Shown here: piece by piece, positions 47,747 to 59,857 of the stretch
Numbering within the stretch: position 1 is the first letter of the stretch
Layout of the letters: each line of letters starts with the position of its first letter
From: Aselliscus stoliczkanus
Lineage: Eukaryota > Chordata > Mammalia > Chiroptera > Hipposideridae
Assembly: GCA_033961575.1 (NCBI GenBank)
Contig: CM066729.1
Coordinates: forward strand, 102,078,501 to 102,142,500
Reading direction: 5' to 3'
DNA: 64,000 nucleotides
Translations under genes and position numbers: made by a program
Notes under the pieces: model-generated
Told to the model about the DNA's origin: nothing
The model's input: only the letters and a program-made list of their open reading frames with translations
The model's database searches: none

Positions 47747-48815
47747 CAGAGAGAGAAAGAGAGAGGGAGAATGGGTATGCACACACACAATATAGTTTTG
47801 TCTCAGTGTGACACTATCACATATCCTCTTTTGAGTCTTACTGAATTTTGTTGAAAACATATCAAGCGTGTATCAATTAAAAGAGGATTAAATGACAACC
47901 CTGGGTTGAATTAAATATGGGTTGTATGTAATGTTCACATCTGAAACAACTCCCTCAGGCATTGATTTTTCAAATTTAGATTGTAGCCTCTTTGCTCAGT
48001 GTTTTATTTCACATATGCTTATGTAAAGTTTAGCAAGAATAGACAATCATTTCTAACTTCAAACATCAGGATAATAAAAAGTGTAACATACAGTTAGAAA
48101 GATTATTTTCTCCAAAGCAAAAAAAACTTTCTGGCACTGCACTTCCTTGGCTTTTGCCTTAAAGTAAAACTGACAGCCATGAGTTAAGGAAATAATTACG
48201 GGAAAGGATGCAGGAATATAAACCAAGAGAGAAGAGACATGTAATACCTATGAATTACGAGTTTGTATGGTCAGCATTTTTATTTGTAGAGATAGTCTAT
48301 CTGTACATAAATATGGTCACAATACATGAAAAATATTTATAAATTTCTTGTGAGGTGCAAGTATTTATTTATAGTTGATATTTATTGCTCCTCTCACTTC
48401 ACAATCGAGGCACTTTAAGGAAATTAAAAATACAAGTTAATTCTACCTGTATCTCTAATAAATTCGACTTCATAAAATAATTAATCCTATATCTGAAATA
48501 TAGTATTGGTAGGCTGACTTCCTTTTATAAATAATGAATAAAAGCAACCCATGAAATATTGTTTACAAGCATCCAGGTTAAATGGTGGATTACAGCTGCA
48601 TCATTTATTGTAATCTCCCTCCCACAAAATTTCACAAAATGAGCAATTAAAAAAATAAATAAATAGAAGCCAAACAAAAATTGATCATCAACAGCCAGGA
48701 AACAAGAACAAGATAATAACATAATAGACTAGTTCAAACAAACAAATGTTTCTGGAAGGGAAGGAAAAAGGCCACAAAAATAGCCAAGCTCCCAACCATG
48801 CCCTAATTCTCAAAA
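44645..48815. other. Intergenic DNA, mostly unassigned
   Basis: AT-rich with no confident gene. A MIR-like stretch lies at about 46075-46160 (CACAATAACCTATGAGGTAG). A (TG)n-(GA)n microsatellite lies at 47710-47772. Open frames are short and featureless. Confidence 0.4.
47710..47772. repeat. (TG)n(GA)n microsatellite
   Basis: About 18 TG units followed by a GA-rich tail. Confidence 0.95.
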
Positions 48816-48828
48816 AGAACTTGTCATT

Positions 48829-48957
48829 CATCTATTGATGGACACTTAGGTTGCTTCTATACCTTAACTCTTGTTACTCTGCCATGAAAAAAAATGAAAT
48901 CTTGCCATTTGCAAAACATGGATGGACATAGAGGGTATTTTGTTAAGTGAAATAAGT
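48829..48957. mobile_element. L1 fragment with internal inversion
   Basis: 48829-48865 reads as L1 distal ORF2 in reverse (CATCTATTGATGGACACTTA). 48885-48957 is forward L1 sequence (CTTGCCATTTGCAAAACATG, GTTAAGTGAAATAAGTC). It abuts the 5' end of copy E. Confidence 0.6.
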
Positions 48958-50436
48958 CTAGCTGAACAGAAATTCTGTAACTAAAAATATAAAGAAGAAG
49001 CCACATCGAGATTGGTAGGAGGGACTGAGATATGGAATGGGCCCCAAACCTCCCTTTGGTGGTTCAGAATCAGGACGATATCTCTGCCATGGAGGTTCTC
49101 CCTGGAGAAGCAAAGGACCCCAGCCCCACACAGGCTTCCCAGCCCAAAGTACTAATGCCAGGAAGTAGAGCCCCTACAACATCTTTCTGTGAAAAACAGT
49201 GGGTATTCCAACTGCTTGTGTGGGAGGGAAGGCTGTGGGAAACCCAGATGTTTTCTTAAATGGCCTGTGCAGACTGTGTCATTCACAGGCACTCATGTTG
49301 GGCTCCACGGGTGGGATGGTGACTCAGAGTCCTTGAATACATATGGGCCAGACTGAGGGTGTGTCTTCTGGGGGAGGACTGGAGGACAATCAGCATTTTC
49401 CCTGCGTGAGGTCCTCCTCCCCTGCAGCTGGCAGGCAGATGTTATTTTTCCTGTGTTGAGCCTGCCCCCACAGGCCAAATATGAATCTGATTGGCCTGGT
49501 GAGCTAGGCTGCCCCACCCAGCTGACTCAGCTGGGACCCTGTCCCACCCACACTGCTGGAGGCACTTTCCCTGTGAGGAGCCAGCCCTGCCCACACTGCA
49601 CTCTTTTTTGGAACACTAGCAGAGTCCGCAGGCTCCATGTGGATGGCAATTGGCCTCAGTGTGCTCTGAGACTTTTGGTGAGTCACTCCAGGCTCAGCAC
49701 TGGCACCAATCCAGAGTCTACATTAACCTGGTGACCACAACTCTTCGCACTCTAGGGACTCCTTGAGACCCTGCCTCACCCAATGCATGTACTGTGTAAA
49801 GCTTTATTAGTGGCTGAACCTTAAGGGAGCTGGCAGTTGGCAACAGGTCTCTGGGTGTCCTGGCCTTTTGCAGAGTTACCTCAGGTCTAGTACTGGTGGC
49901 AGCCATCCTCAGTTCACAGCATGGACTCTCCCACATGCCTCCAGGTTTAGCACAGGCAGTGAAAAACCTTGGGTCACTTTGTAGCTCCTACCAGGTAATA
50001 CCCAGCCAATCACAGGCAGTGTGTGACCTGGGCCTGCACCAGAGCCCCTCCCCAAAGGCCCCAAAAACAACAATTTGGAATTTGGCTTCAGATCATAGCA
50101 GAGTACTGCCCAATTAGCCCAAGTGTCAAACACAAAGAATGGTTTCAACAGGCACCAGGGCACGCTGGGCAAATATTACTCAGTGGGGCAAGCACCCCAG
50201 CACAGCAGCCCACAAGCTATGGGCATGGCCAAACCCCACAGCCAGTCATCCTCAGGGTCAATCCCACACACTGACATGCCAATAGCAATCAAAGCTCAAC
50301 TATAACAGAAGGGCATACACAATCCACACAAGGCACACCCCTGGAGCACACAGAGCAGGTGACCAGGGAGACTATGCTACTGGGCCTCACAGGGCACCTA
50401 CTACATAAGGCCACCCAGCCAAGACTGGGAGACATA

Positions 50437-50517
50437 TTGGGTTGTCGGAAAAGTCATGATGTATTTTTTCTATGTTTTTTGTTGCAAAAATGCTTCATGA
50501 CTTTTCTGGCAACCCAA
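50437..50517. mobile_element. Mariner-type MITE, complete, 81 bp
   Basis: Near-perfect terminal inverted repeats: TTGGGTTGTCGGAAAAGTCA at the left, TGACTTTTCTGGCAACCCAA at the right. TA dinucleotides flank it on both sides (50435-50436, 50518-50519). Size and layout resemble MADE1-type mariner MITEs. It sits inside copy E just upstream of ORF1 and is absent from copy D. Confidence 0.92.
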
Positions 50518-50547
50518 TAGAAACAGATGCAGGGAGGCAGCTAAATT

Positions 50548-51430
50548 ATGAGGCAGAGAAATGTGTCCCACATGAAAGAACAGGAGAAAAATCCAGAAAA
50601 AGAACTAAACAAAATGGAGGTAAGCAACCTACCAGAGACAGAATTCAAAACAATGGTTTTAAGAATGTTCGAGGAACTTAGTGAGAGCTGCAACAAAGAG
50701 ATAGCAAGCATAAAAAAAGAACGTAGAAACCATAAAAAAGAACCAGTGAGAAGTGGAGAATACCTGAAATGAAGAATGCACTGGAAGGAATTGCCAGCAG
50801 ACTAGATGAAGTAAAGGATCAATTCAGTGATTTGGAAGACAAGGTAGCAGAAAACACTCAATTGAAACAGCAAAAAGAAAAAAATAAATTAAAAAAAAAT
50901 GAGAATAGTTTAAGAGATCTCTGGGACAACATCAAGCTTAACAACATTTGCATCATAAGGGTACTAGAAGGAGAAGGGAGAAAGCAAGAAACTGAGAACC
51001 TATTTGAAGAAATAATGACTGAAAACTTTCTTAATCTGATAAAGGAAATAGACATACAAGCCCAGGAAGCGCAGAGAGTCCCAAATGAGATAAACCCAAA
51101 TAGGTCCATACTTAGACACATTATAATTAAAATGACAAACGTTAAAGACAAAGGGAGAATCTTAAAAGCAGCAAGAGAAAGGCAGCCAGTAACTTATAAG
51201 GGAGCTCATACCTTATAAGACTGTCAGCTGATTTCTCAACAGAAACTTTGCAGCTCAAAAGGGATTGGCAAGAAATATTGAATGTGATGAAAGCAAAGAG
51301 CTACAACCAAGACTACTGCACCCAGCAAAGCTATCATCTAAATTCAAAGGACAGATAAAGAGCTTCCCAGAATAGAAAAAGCTAAAGGAGTTCATCACTA
51401 CCAAACCAGTATTACAAGAAATGTAAGTGG
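50548..51430 (+). pseudogene. L1 ORF1p-like pseudogene (copy E)
   Basis: 50548-50772 encodes the N-terminus (MRQRNVSHMKEQEKNPEKE). 50769-51218 encodes the coiled coil, RRM region and start of the C-terminal domain (NNICIIRVLEGEGRKQ, LRHIIIKMTNVKDKGRIL, AARERQPVTYKG). A frameshift near 50765 separates these, and another near 51205 precedes LSADFSTETLQLKRDW. It cannot produce full-length protein. Confidence 0.82.
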
Positions 51431-51923
51431 GACTTTTTAAAGATGAAAAATTATCAAAATTATGAATAATAAAATGGTAATAGCTACATATGTGTCAACA
51501 ATTATTTTCAATGTAAATGGATTAAATGCTCCAATCAAAAGACATAGGAGGGATGAATGGATAAGAAAACAAAACCCTTACATATGCTACCTACAAGAGA
51601 CTCGCTTCCGAGTGAAAGACACACACAGATAGAAAGTAAAGGAATAGAAAAAGATATTTCATGAAATGGAAATGAAAAACACACCAAAAAACTGGGTAAC
51701 AATACTTATACCAGGCAAAATAGACTTTAAAACAAAGGCTATAAGAAGAGACAATGAAGGACCCAGTAAGCCCATTTCAGGCTATTTATCCAAAGAAACC
51801 CAAAACACTACTTTACCAGGACTTGTGCATCCATATGTTCATTGCAGCATTGTTTACAATGGACAAGATGTGGTGGCAGCCTGAGTGTCCACCAACAAAA
51901 GAATAGTAAAAGGAGGTGGTACA

Positions 51924-52023
51924 GGGCGGTGGTGCGGTGGTTAAGCGCTGGCTTGGGAAGCCAGCGGCCCCAGTTCGGGTCCCACATTTGAGGGCCAGTG
52001 ACACTGCCCTCAAAAAAAAAAAA
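51924..52023 (+). mobile_element. tRNA-head SINE, short form, inside copy E
   Basis: GTGCGGTGGTTAAGCGCTGG through AGTTCGGGTCCC and GGCCAGTGACACTGCCCTC to poly(A), with slight 5' truncation. Perfect 16-bp TSDs, AAAAGGAGGTGGTACA (51908-51923, 52024-52039). It is younger than copy E. Confidence 0.92.
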
Positions 52024-52925
52024 AAAAGGAGGTGGTACATATGTACAATGAAATAGTGTTCATTCATAAAAGGGAATGGGTTCTTGCCATCTGTGGCAGC
52101 ATGGATGGACCTGGAGGGTACTCTACTGAGACAGAGAAGGACAGGTGTTTGTGATTTCATTTATATGTAGAATCTAAAGAACAAAATTAACAAACAGAAT
52201 CAAACTCATAGATATAGTAAATATTTTGATGGTTGCCAGATGGGAGGGGGATTAGGAGTGTGGGTGAAAGAAGGGGCTGGGATTAAGGAGTACAAATTGA
52301 TTGTTACAAAGTAGTTATAAGGATGTAGAGTATAGCGTAAGGAATATGGTCAATAATATTTTAATAACTATGAATGGTGTCAGGTGGGTATTAGATTTGT
52401 TGAAGTGATAGATGGGAGGGAAGAAGGAGACGGGTTGAAAAAGGTGAAAGGATTAAAAAGTACAAATTGGTAGTTACAAGATAGTCATGGGATGTAAAGT
52501 AAACATAGGGATTATATTCAATAATATGGTAATACTATGTATAGTGCCAGGTGGGTACTAAACTAGTTAGAGGGATCACTTCTTAAATTATATAAATGTC
52601 TAACCACTATGCTGTCCACCTGAAATTAATATAAAATAATATTGAATGTCAACTGTAATTCATAAATTAAAAGGGGGGGAAAGGTGAAGAGGAATAAGAG
52701 GTCCAAATTTCTAGGTATAAAACAAACAAGTCATCAGGATGTAGTATACAGCATGGGGAATACAGTCAGTAATATTGTGACAGCATGGTACCATGTCAGG
52801 TGGTTGCTGGACTTACCATGGTGGTCATTTCATTAGGTATATGAATATTGATTAAATGTGGTGTACCCCTGAAACTAATATAATATTGTACGTTAGCCCT
52901 ATTTTTAATAAAAGTCTTTTAAAAA

Positions 52926-53451
52926 ATTAATAGAGAAAGTCAGAAAGAACACATTTCTGAAATCAGGTTTCATGGTATAAAAAAATTCCTAATCGTAAAT
53001 GTGTTTGTTTCTAAAAATAAATCTGTCAATGGCAGTCATAAATGCCATTTCCAGAATTTTTGCACAACCCTTATTTGCTTGTTTTATACATATCAACTCT
53101 TTGTATTAAGAGTATTCATTTTCCTAAGTGGAAAATAGGTCTAATCTACAGATTTAAAAAATACGTTTTCTGTTTATGAGTGCATTACATCCTCAACTTC
53201 TATAATGTCTAGGGCACAATTCATAATCTTGAGCAGCTTGTGCCCCTAACCTGCAATTCACATCTGAACATTTCTGTGTGCTCTCTCTGGGGCCTTGTCA
53301 ACAGCTGATAGAGCTTCTAGCAGGCAGCTAGCGGTGGGGCTTTCTCATCTCCAAGGCCTCCTACTCTTCTTCAGCATTCAGGACTGTAAGTGTCAAGGCC
53401 TCTTCATCATTTCACTATAGTTTGGTACTTAAATAACACAGTCAAGATTCA
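52926..53451. other. Intergenic DNA, nothing recognised
   Basis: No repeat or gene recognised. Confidence 0.4.
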
Positions 53452-54285
53452 CAGTCATGCATGCTTAACAGTGAGGTTTCATTCTGAGAAATGTGCCGTT
53501 GGGCTATTTTGTCATTCTTCTAACTTCACAGAGCGCACTTACACAAACCTAACAAACCTAGATGGTACTGCCATTACACACCTAGGGTATGTGGTATAGC
53601 CTATTGCTCCTAGACTACAAACTTACCCAGCATTTTACTGTACTGAATAGTGTAGGCAATTTTAACACAATGATAAGTATTTGTGTATCTAAACATAGAA
53701 AAGTTACAGTAAAAATGTAGTATAAAAGATAAAAAAAATAGTACACCTTTACAGGGCACTTAGCATGAATGGAGCTTGCAGGACTGAAAGTTGCTCGGGT
53801 GAGTCAGTGAGTGAGTGGTGAGTGGCTGTGAAGGCCTCGGACAGTATTGTAGATTTTATAAACATGATACACTTAGGCTACACTGATTTTATAAAACAGC
53901 ACAAGATTAAATCAAGCACAAGAGAAAATCATACAATCAAGAGACATGGTAAACATGAGATGTATAAGGCTGCTGCCAGCTAACATGGTATACTGTTTTA
54001 CAGCAACTTTTTTATAAGTAGAAAAAGTACACTTTAAAATAACCATAAAAATTACAGTATTGTAAGTACATACACCAGTAACACAATCATTTATTATCAT
54101 TTATTTGACAGACATTGCAGTGGGTTTGTTTATACCGGCATCACCACAAACACATGAGTAATGCATTCTGCTATGTTGGATATGACCTCACTAGGTGATA
54201 GGAATTTTTCACCTCCATTATAATCTTATGGGAATACTGTGGTATATGTGGTTTGGCACTGACCGAATGCATCATTGTATTTATT
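53452..54285 (+). mobile_element. Tigger-like (pogo) DNA transposon relic
   Basis: Begins CAGTCATGCATGCTTAACAG. It carries GTGTATCTAAACATAGAAAA, GGGCACTTAGCATGAATGGA, AGCTTGCAGGACTGAAAGTT, then a CACTAGGTGATAGGAATTTT segment and a CCGAATGCATCATTG right end. These are ordered landmarks of a common mammalian Tigger-type nonautonomous element. Internal sequence is reduced and no transposase is visible. Confidence 0.65.
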
Positions 54286-55960
54286 GGAAATGTAGAGCTT
54301 CTTTACCTTGACAGTAATCTAGGGTTTACTTCTCTCTACCTACCCACTAATTAATAATTCAACAACTACAAAAAAGAATTCAACAAATGGTCATTCTGTC
54401 CTTATTACAGGTCTAGTCAAAGCCTTTTAATTCTCCAGTTAGGCAGTCAGATTTCATTCTAAGACCCGCCACAGCTTCCCATTGATAAATCCTGTTCTTT
54501 GAATTCAAGAAATTCACAAGGCACAGGGGCACGTTTTGTTTTCAATTTCTAACCCACATGAACATTTAAAGAGGTTTGACTAAAGATAATAAGGTTACAC
54601 TTTTTTCCCTGGCTTTTCAAATTGGAATTAATAAATGATGTCTTTTTGTAATTAAATCTTAAAACCAATTAAAAGCAAATAGTTCCTGTGAAATTAGTCA
54701 GATTCCATAATTTAAAAGAAATATGATAGTACAATTAATATTTATGAAAAAAATTTCTATGACTAAAGAGATACCTGTTAATGGGTTTCTAAAAATAAGG
54801 AGATTCAGTAATTATCACCTAACTCATTATCTGTTTCAGATTTTTACCAGTCAAGCTCTTTATCATTTCTAATTCAGAACTAGAGAAGGATGAAGAGAAA
54901 TTGTATTCACTATTATTTTACAAAAACGCCAACTACCTTATGTCAGTTTTCCAAAGGTATGATAGAGTAATGATGAAGGTTGTTTTTGCTTTTTTTGGAG
55001 GGCCTTCATTTAAATTACCTAAGCCAGTTTCAAACTTTTTTTCAACTCTATTTTAGTCTTCCCCCCATCCTATGCTGTCACCTCACAGTTTTACAAGTAA
55101 CGATAAATGTGATAATTAGTAATGACGTCTATTCATAGAAAATGTGCAAGTTCTGAACTTACAGCACTTTTCATTAGGAAAATGTGTCTCAAACAGATCA
55201 GCCCAGCTCTGATTCTGTAAAAGAAATCAATTTACCTTAAATTTCATACAGTCTCCATTTCTTCCTCCCCCTCCCTATCACTTCAATCCTATTAACTACA
55301 CAAGCTTTTTCATGGTAGTTTAAGTGTAAAGAAATGTTTCAACTCTTATTTTTAGCCATTAAAATGCAAATGATGTAGGGCTTTCTGATTGTTTAATTCC
55401 CTAGGAGCTTTTGGATATGCAACACTGAGTATATTTTTCAAAGTGAATTCTTCTATATCCTTCATCTTCTCCCTTCCAATATGCAGAACACAATAAATTA
55501 TTAGCGTTAAGCCAGAAAAGCAAGATGTATGTAAAGATTAAAAATGACCTTGCTTTCTTGGTCTCTATTTGTGACTAACTGTATGATGCACAGAGGCCTT
55601 TTTAAAAACTTAAGGTTGAACATGTTAGTTCTATAGCTTTTCCATATCTGGATTTCAAAGCTGTTTAATTGACACTGATTCAAAAAAACCCTACAACTTG
55701 TATAATTAATGTAAGGAAAATGATTCACTATCAAAGTCTGTAGGTTTTAGAAATATACAAATAAAGGTTTTTGTTGCATGTTTACATTTTTTTAAAAAGC
55801 GTTGTTAAACATTCAAATACCAAGCATTTGCTGTTATAGTTTATCTTATTCTTCTAGTATATCTATAGAATATGAATATAATATCAAATATATAATACTA
55901 TCAAAATAAAATTTAAATTGCTACAAGAAGAATAGAATTTATTTATAACAGAATGTTTTA

Positions 55961-56014
<54 letters not shown>

Positions 56015-56353
56015 TTATATGTTTTCTCGGTCAGCTTCTTAACTTTCACTGAATAATATCAAAATGTTTTTTTAAGGTGACTTACCTTTATTCAAATATC
56101 TGTCTGCAAAATCAAGGCAAAACAGAATGCTATCCATCTTCAGTATCTTCTCTATTGTTTCTCATTCCTAGGAATACATAATCCCAGGCAGTCTGTGGAG
56201 TTTGGTGTCTGGTTTCCAACTTCTGGAGCTTCCTCTGAATATCTGGCACAGCCTGAGTTATAAAATACATATCCAGAAGTGTGTGACTCGTATCAGACTT
56301 CAGGTCTATGTTGGTATATTTTCTAAAAACCTCAGAGAGCCAGTTAAGATATA
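54286..56353. other. Intergenic DNA, nothing recognised
   Basis: AT-rich with no recognised gene. It contains the (AT)n tract at 55963-56012. The right-hand part borders the mariner. Confidence 0.4.
55963..56012. repeat. (AT)n microsatellite
   Basis: About 25 uninterrupted AT units. Confidence 0.97.
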
Positions 56354-57240
56354 TATGACAATTAAGTTGACAAACTTGCCACCGTGCGCTTACATTGGCA
56401 GCACTGTACAAACAGCTCGGTGAGGTTTCATAAACTTAGTATATCAGTGTCTCTCAGCTGTATTCATGTCGACGTGTGATGGTGTCTTGCTGAGTGGCAT
56501 TCATTATTGTTGTTGCGTGTTTTTGTGTGCCGTTGTGAATGTCTGAGCTTGACTTAGAGAAACAAACATTAAATTTCTTGTTAAACTTGGCAAGAATGAA
56601 AGTGAAGACAAGGACATGTTAGTCAAAGTTTATGGAGATAATGCCATGAGGACAACGGCAGTGTACAAATGGATTAAATGTTTTTCTGTGGAGAGAGAAT
56701 GCCTCATTGATGAAGAGAGGTCAGAGCAGCCAGTAATGAACACAGCTGAAAAAAACATTGCAAAAATTCGTCAAATTGTGCATCAGAATTATCCGCTGAC
56801 TGTGAGAAGCATAGCAGATCAAGTAAACATTAATAGAGGACAGTTAGGGAAATCATGGCATGAGAAAGGTGTGTGCAAATATGGTCCCAAAGGAGCTCAC
56901 TAATGAACAAAAGCAAAGGAGAGTTGAAGTCTCCCAAGACCTTTTGGAAAGGCGAGACAATGTTTTGGGCCATGTTGTCACTGGTGATGAAACATGGGTG
57001 TACCAATATGGCCCTGAAACAAAGCATCAAAGTGCACAATGAAAGCTAGCCAATTCTCCACGACCAAAAAATTCCATCAGTCCAAATCAAGAGTCAAAAC
57101 GATGTTGCTAAACTTTTTTGATATCAGAGGGATTATTCATTATAAATTTGTACCAACTGGACAAACAGTTAACCCAGCTGAATATTTGGAAGTGCTGAGA
57201 ATGCTGCATGAAAAAGTTAGATGAAAATGACTAGAATTTT
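56354..57240 (+). mobile_element. Mariner transposon, 3'-truncated
   Basis: The 5' terminal repeat GACAATTAAGTTGACAAACT is followed by the mariner leader and a transposase relic. The right-hand third and the 3' TIR are missing. An antisense L1 abuts it at about 57275, so truncation by that insertion, or deletion, is plausible. Confidence 0.85.
56539..57224 (+). pseudogene. Mariner transposase pseudogene
   Basis: The ATG at 56539 starts MSELDLEKQTLNFLLNLARM. Frames then shift. 56616-56903 carries the N-terminal helix-turn-helix region (VYGDNAMRTTAVYKWIKCF, DEERSEQPV, YPLTVRSIADQVNINRG). 56860-57042 has MVPKELTNEQKQRRVE and the catalytic-region motif VTGDETWVYQYGPETKHQS (first Asp present). 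57039-57224 has KSRVKTMLLNFFDIRGIIH, YKFVPTGQTVN. About 110 C-terminal residues with the HHDNAPAH-type second catalytic Asp are absent, so it is dead. Confidence 0.88.
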
Positions 57241-57848
57241 TTTTTAATTCTTCTGTTGTGAAATAAACATTTTCAAAAATTAGTTTCAGTTGTACAACAC
57301 AGTGCAATAGTTATACTTTTTACCCCTCAAAGTGACAACCCCACTCTGCCAATCCACCACCCACTCCCCCCAATATCATACATATCTATTACTATTCCCT
57401 TGACTCCACTCCCACACTATACTCCACATCCTGTGACTATATATATATTCAATCACAGTTGGCATACAATATTATACAGCATCAGCTTCAGGAGTACAGT
57501 GCAGTGATCACGGCTTCACCCCATTCATGAAGTGGTCTCCCTAACAAGACATGTGACCATCTTACACCCCGCAAAATAGTCACAACATTATTAATTATAT
57601 TCCCTGAACTGTCTTTCATATCCCTGTGGCAATATTGTAGTTATCTATTTATGCTGTCTAATCCCTTCCCCTTCTCCCTCATCCCCACCCCCCTTACCAA
57701 CTAGCAACCATCAGTTTTTCCTTTATATCTATGAGTCTGTTTCTGTGTACTTTGCTCATTCATTCAGTTTTTCAGATTCCACATATAAGTGAGATCATAT
57801 GGTATTTGACTTTCTCTGAATGATTTATTTCACTTAACTTAATAGACT

Positions 57849-59857
57849 CTAGGTCCATGCATATCGTTGCAAATGGTATGATTTCTTTTTTATAGTAGAG
57901 TAATACTCCATTATATAAATGTACCACAGTTTCTTAATCCAGTCGTCCACCCATGTGCATTTTGGTTGTTCCCAAGTCTTGGCTATTGTAAATAGCGCTG
58001 CAATAAACATAGGGGTGCATACATTTTTTGGAATTAGCATCTTGGGTTTCTCTAGGTAGATACTCAAGAGTGGAATTGCTCTGTCATACTGTAGTTCCAT
58101 TTCCAGTTTTTTGAGATACCTCCATACTGATTTCCATAATGGATGCATCAATCTGCAGTCCCACCAACAGTGCACCAGGGTTCCCTTTTCCCCACAGTCC
58201 CGCCAGCACTTGTTTGTTGATTTATTGATGACAGCAATTCTGACCAGAGTGAGGTGGTATCTCACTGTGGTTTTTCTTTTCATTTCTCTAATGATAAGTG
58301 AGGTTGAACATTTTTTCATATGCGTGTGGGCCATCTGTATGTCCTCTTTAAAGAAATGCCTCTTCATATCCTCTGACATTTTTTAATTGGGTTGTTTGTT
58401 TTTTTGGTGTTGAGTTGAATGAGTGTTTTACAAATTTTGGATATTAACCTTTATCAGATATATCGTTGGCAAATATCTTCTCCCATTTGGTAGACTGCCT
58501 TTTTGTTTTATTGATAATTTTTTTTTTTGCTGTGAAAAAACTTGTAAGTTTGATGTAATCCCATAGGTTTATTTTTTCTTTTATTTCCCTTGCCCAAGGG
58601 GATATATCAGTAAAAATATTACTGAGGATAATGTCTGCAAATTTACTCCCTATGTTTTCTTCTAGGAGTTTTATGGTTTCAGGTCTTACATTTAAGTCTT
58701 TAATCCATTTTGAGTTTGTTCTCGTATATGGTGTAAGTAGATAGTCCATTTTCAATTTTTTGCATGTGTCAGTCTAATTTTACCAGCACCATTTATTTAG
58801 ACTATCTTTACTCCAATGTAAACTCTTGCTTCCATTTTCATAGATTAAACGACTGTATATAGATGGGTTTATTTCTGGACTCTCTATTCTCTTTCATTGG
58901 TCAATGTGTCTGTTTTTATGCCAGTACCAAACTGTTTTGATTACTGTAGGCTTGTAGTATGATTTGATGTCAGGTAGCATGATACCTCTCACTTTGTTTG
59001 TATTTCTCAAGATTGCCATGACTATTGGGGTCTTTTATGCTTCCATATAAATTTTAGCATTTATATTCTATTTCTGAGAAAAATGTCCTTGGTAGTTTGA
59101 TTGGAATTGCATTGAATCTATATATTGCCTCGGGTAGTATTGACATTTTACCTATATTAATTCTTCCTGTCTATGAACATGGTATGTACTTCCATTTATT
59201 TGTATCTTCTTTGATTTCTTTCTTCAGTATCTTATAATTTTCTGAGTACAGGTCTTTTACTTCTTTGGTTAAATTTATACCTAGATATTTTACTGTTTTT
59301 GAAGCAATTGTAAAAGGGATTGATTTCCTGATTTCTTCTTCTGATAGCTTATTATTGGTGTATACAAATGCAATTGATTTCTGAATAAAATTTTGTATCC
59401 TGCTACCTTACCAAATTTATCTATCAATTCTAACAGTTTTTTTTGGTGGAGTCTTCGGGATTCTCTCTATATAATATTATGTCAGCTACATATGAGAATT
59501 TTACTTCCTCCTTTCCAATTTTGATGTGTTTTATTTCTTTTTCTAGTCTGATTGCTGTGGTTAGAACTTCCAGAACTATGTTAAATAGAAGTGGTGAAAG
59601 TGGGTAACCTTGTCTTGTTCCTGATCTTAAGGGGAAAGCTTTTAACCTTTCCCCATTCAGTACGATGTTTGCTGTGGGTTTATCATATATGGCCTTTATT
59701 ATATTGAGATATGATCCCAGTATTCCCACTTTGCTAAGAGTTTTTATCATAAGTGGCTGCTGGATTTTGTCAAATGCTTTTTCTGCATCTATTGATATGA
59801 TCATATGGTTTTTATTTTTTATTCTGTTAATGTGATTATATTAATTGATCTGCGGAT
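57849..59857 (-). pseudogene. L1 ORF2, RT core to C-terminus (broken)
   Basis: Read on the minus strand from 59810: [19 protein letters not shown] (RT region), [20 protein letters not shown], then [13 protein letters not shown] where the catalytic FADD should be, so the second and third acidic positions are disturbed. Distal pieces include [19 protein letters not shown] (58444-58755) and the C-terminal cysteine-containing region [20 protein letters not shown] to [15 protein letters not shown] (57849-58379). Several frameshifts separate them. It is non-functional. Confidence 0.85.

Larger units (their letters stand above)
48957..52925 (+). mobile_element. RT-less L1 derivative, family 2, copy E
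   Basis: Homologous to copy D from its position about 75 bp in (AGCTGAACAGAAATTCTGTA), so 5'-truncated. Order: 5'UTR, an 81-bp mariner MITE (50437-50517), broken ORF1 (50548 to about 51430) and ORF2 start (about 51490-51770, reaching KIDFKTKAIRRDNEGP). A junction joins this to ORF2 C-terminal sequence (YPKKPKTLLYQDLCIHMFIAA readable with a frame change, about 51786-51850). A SINE insertion (51924-52023) and a 3'UTR with three related modules follow. The ORF2 deletion endpoints differ from those of D. Confidence 0.75.
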
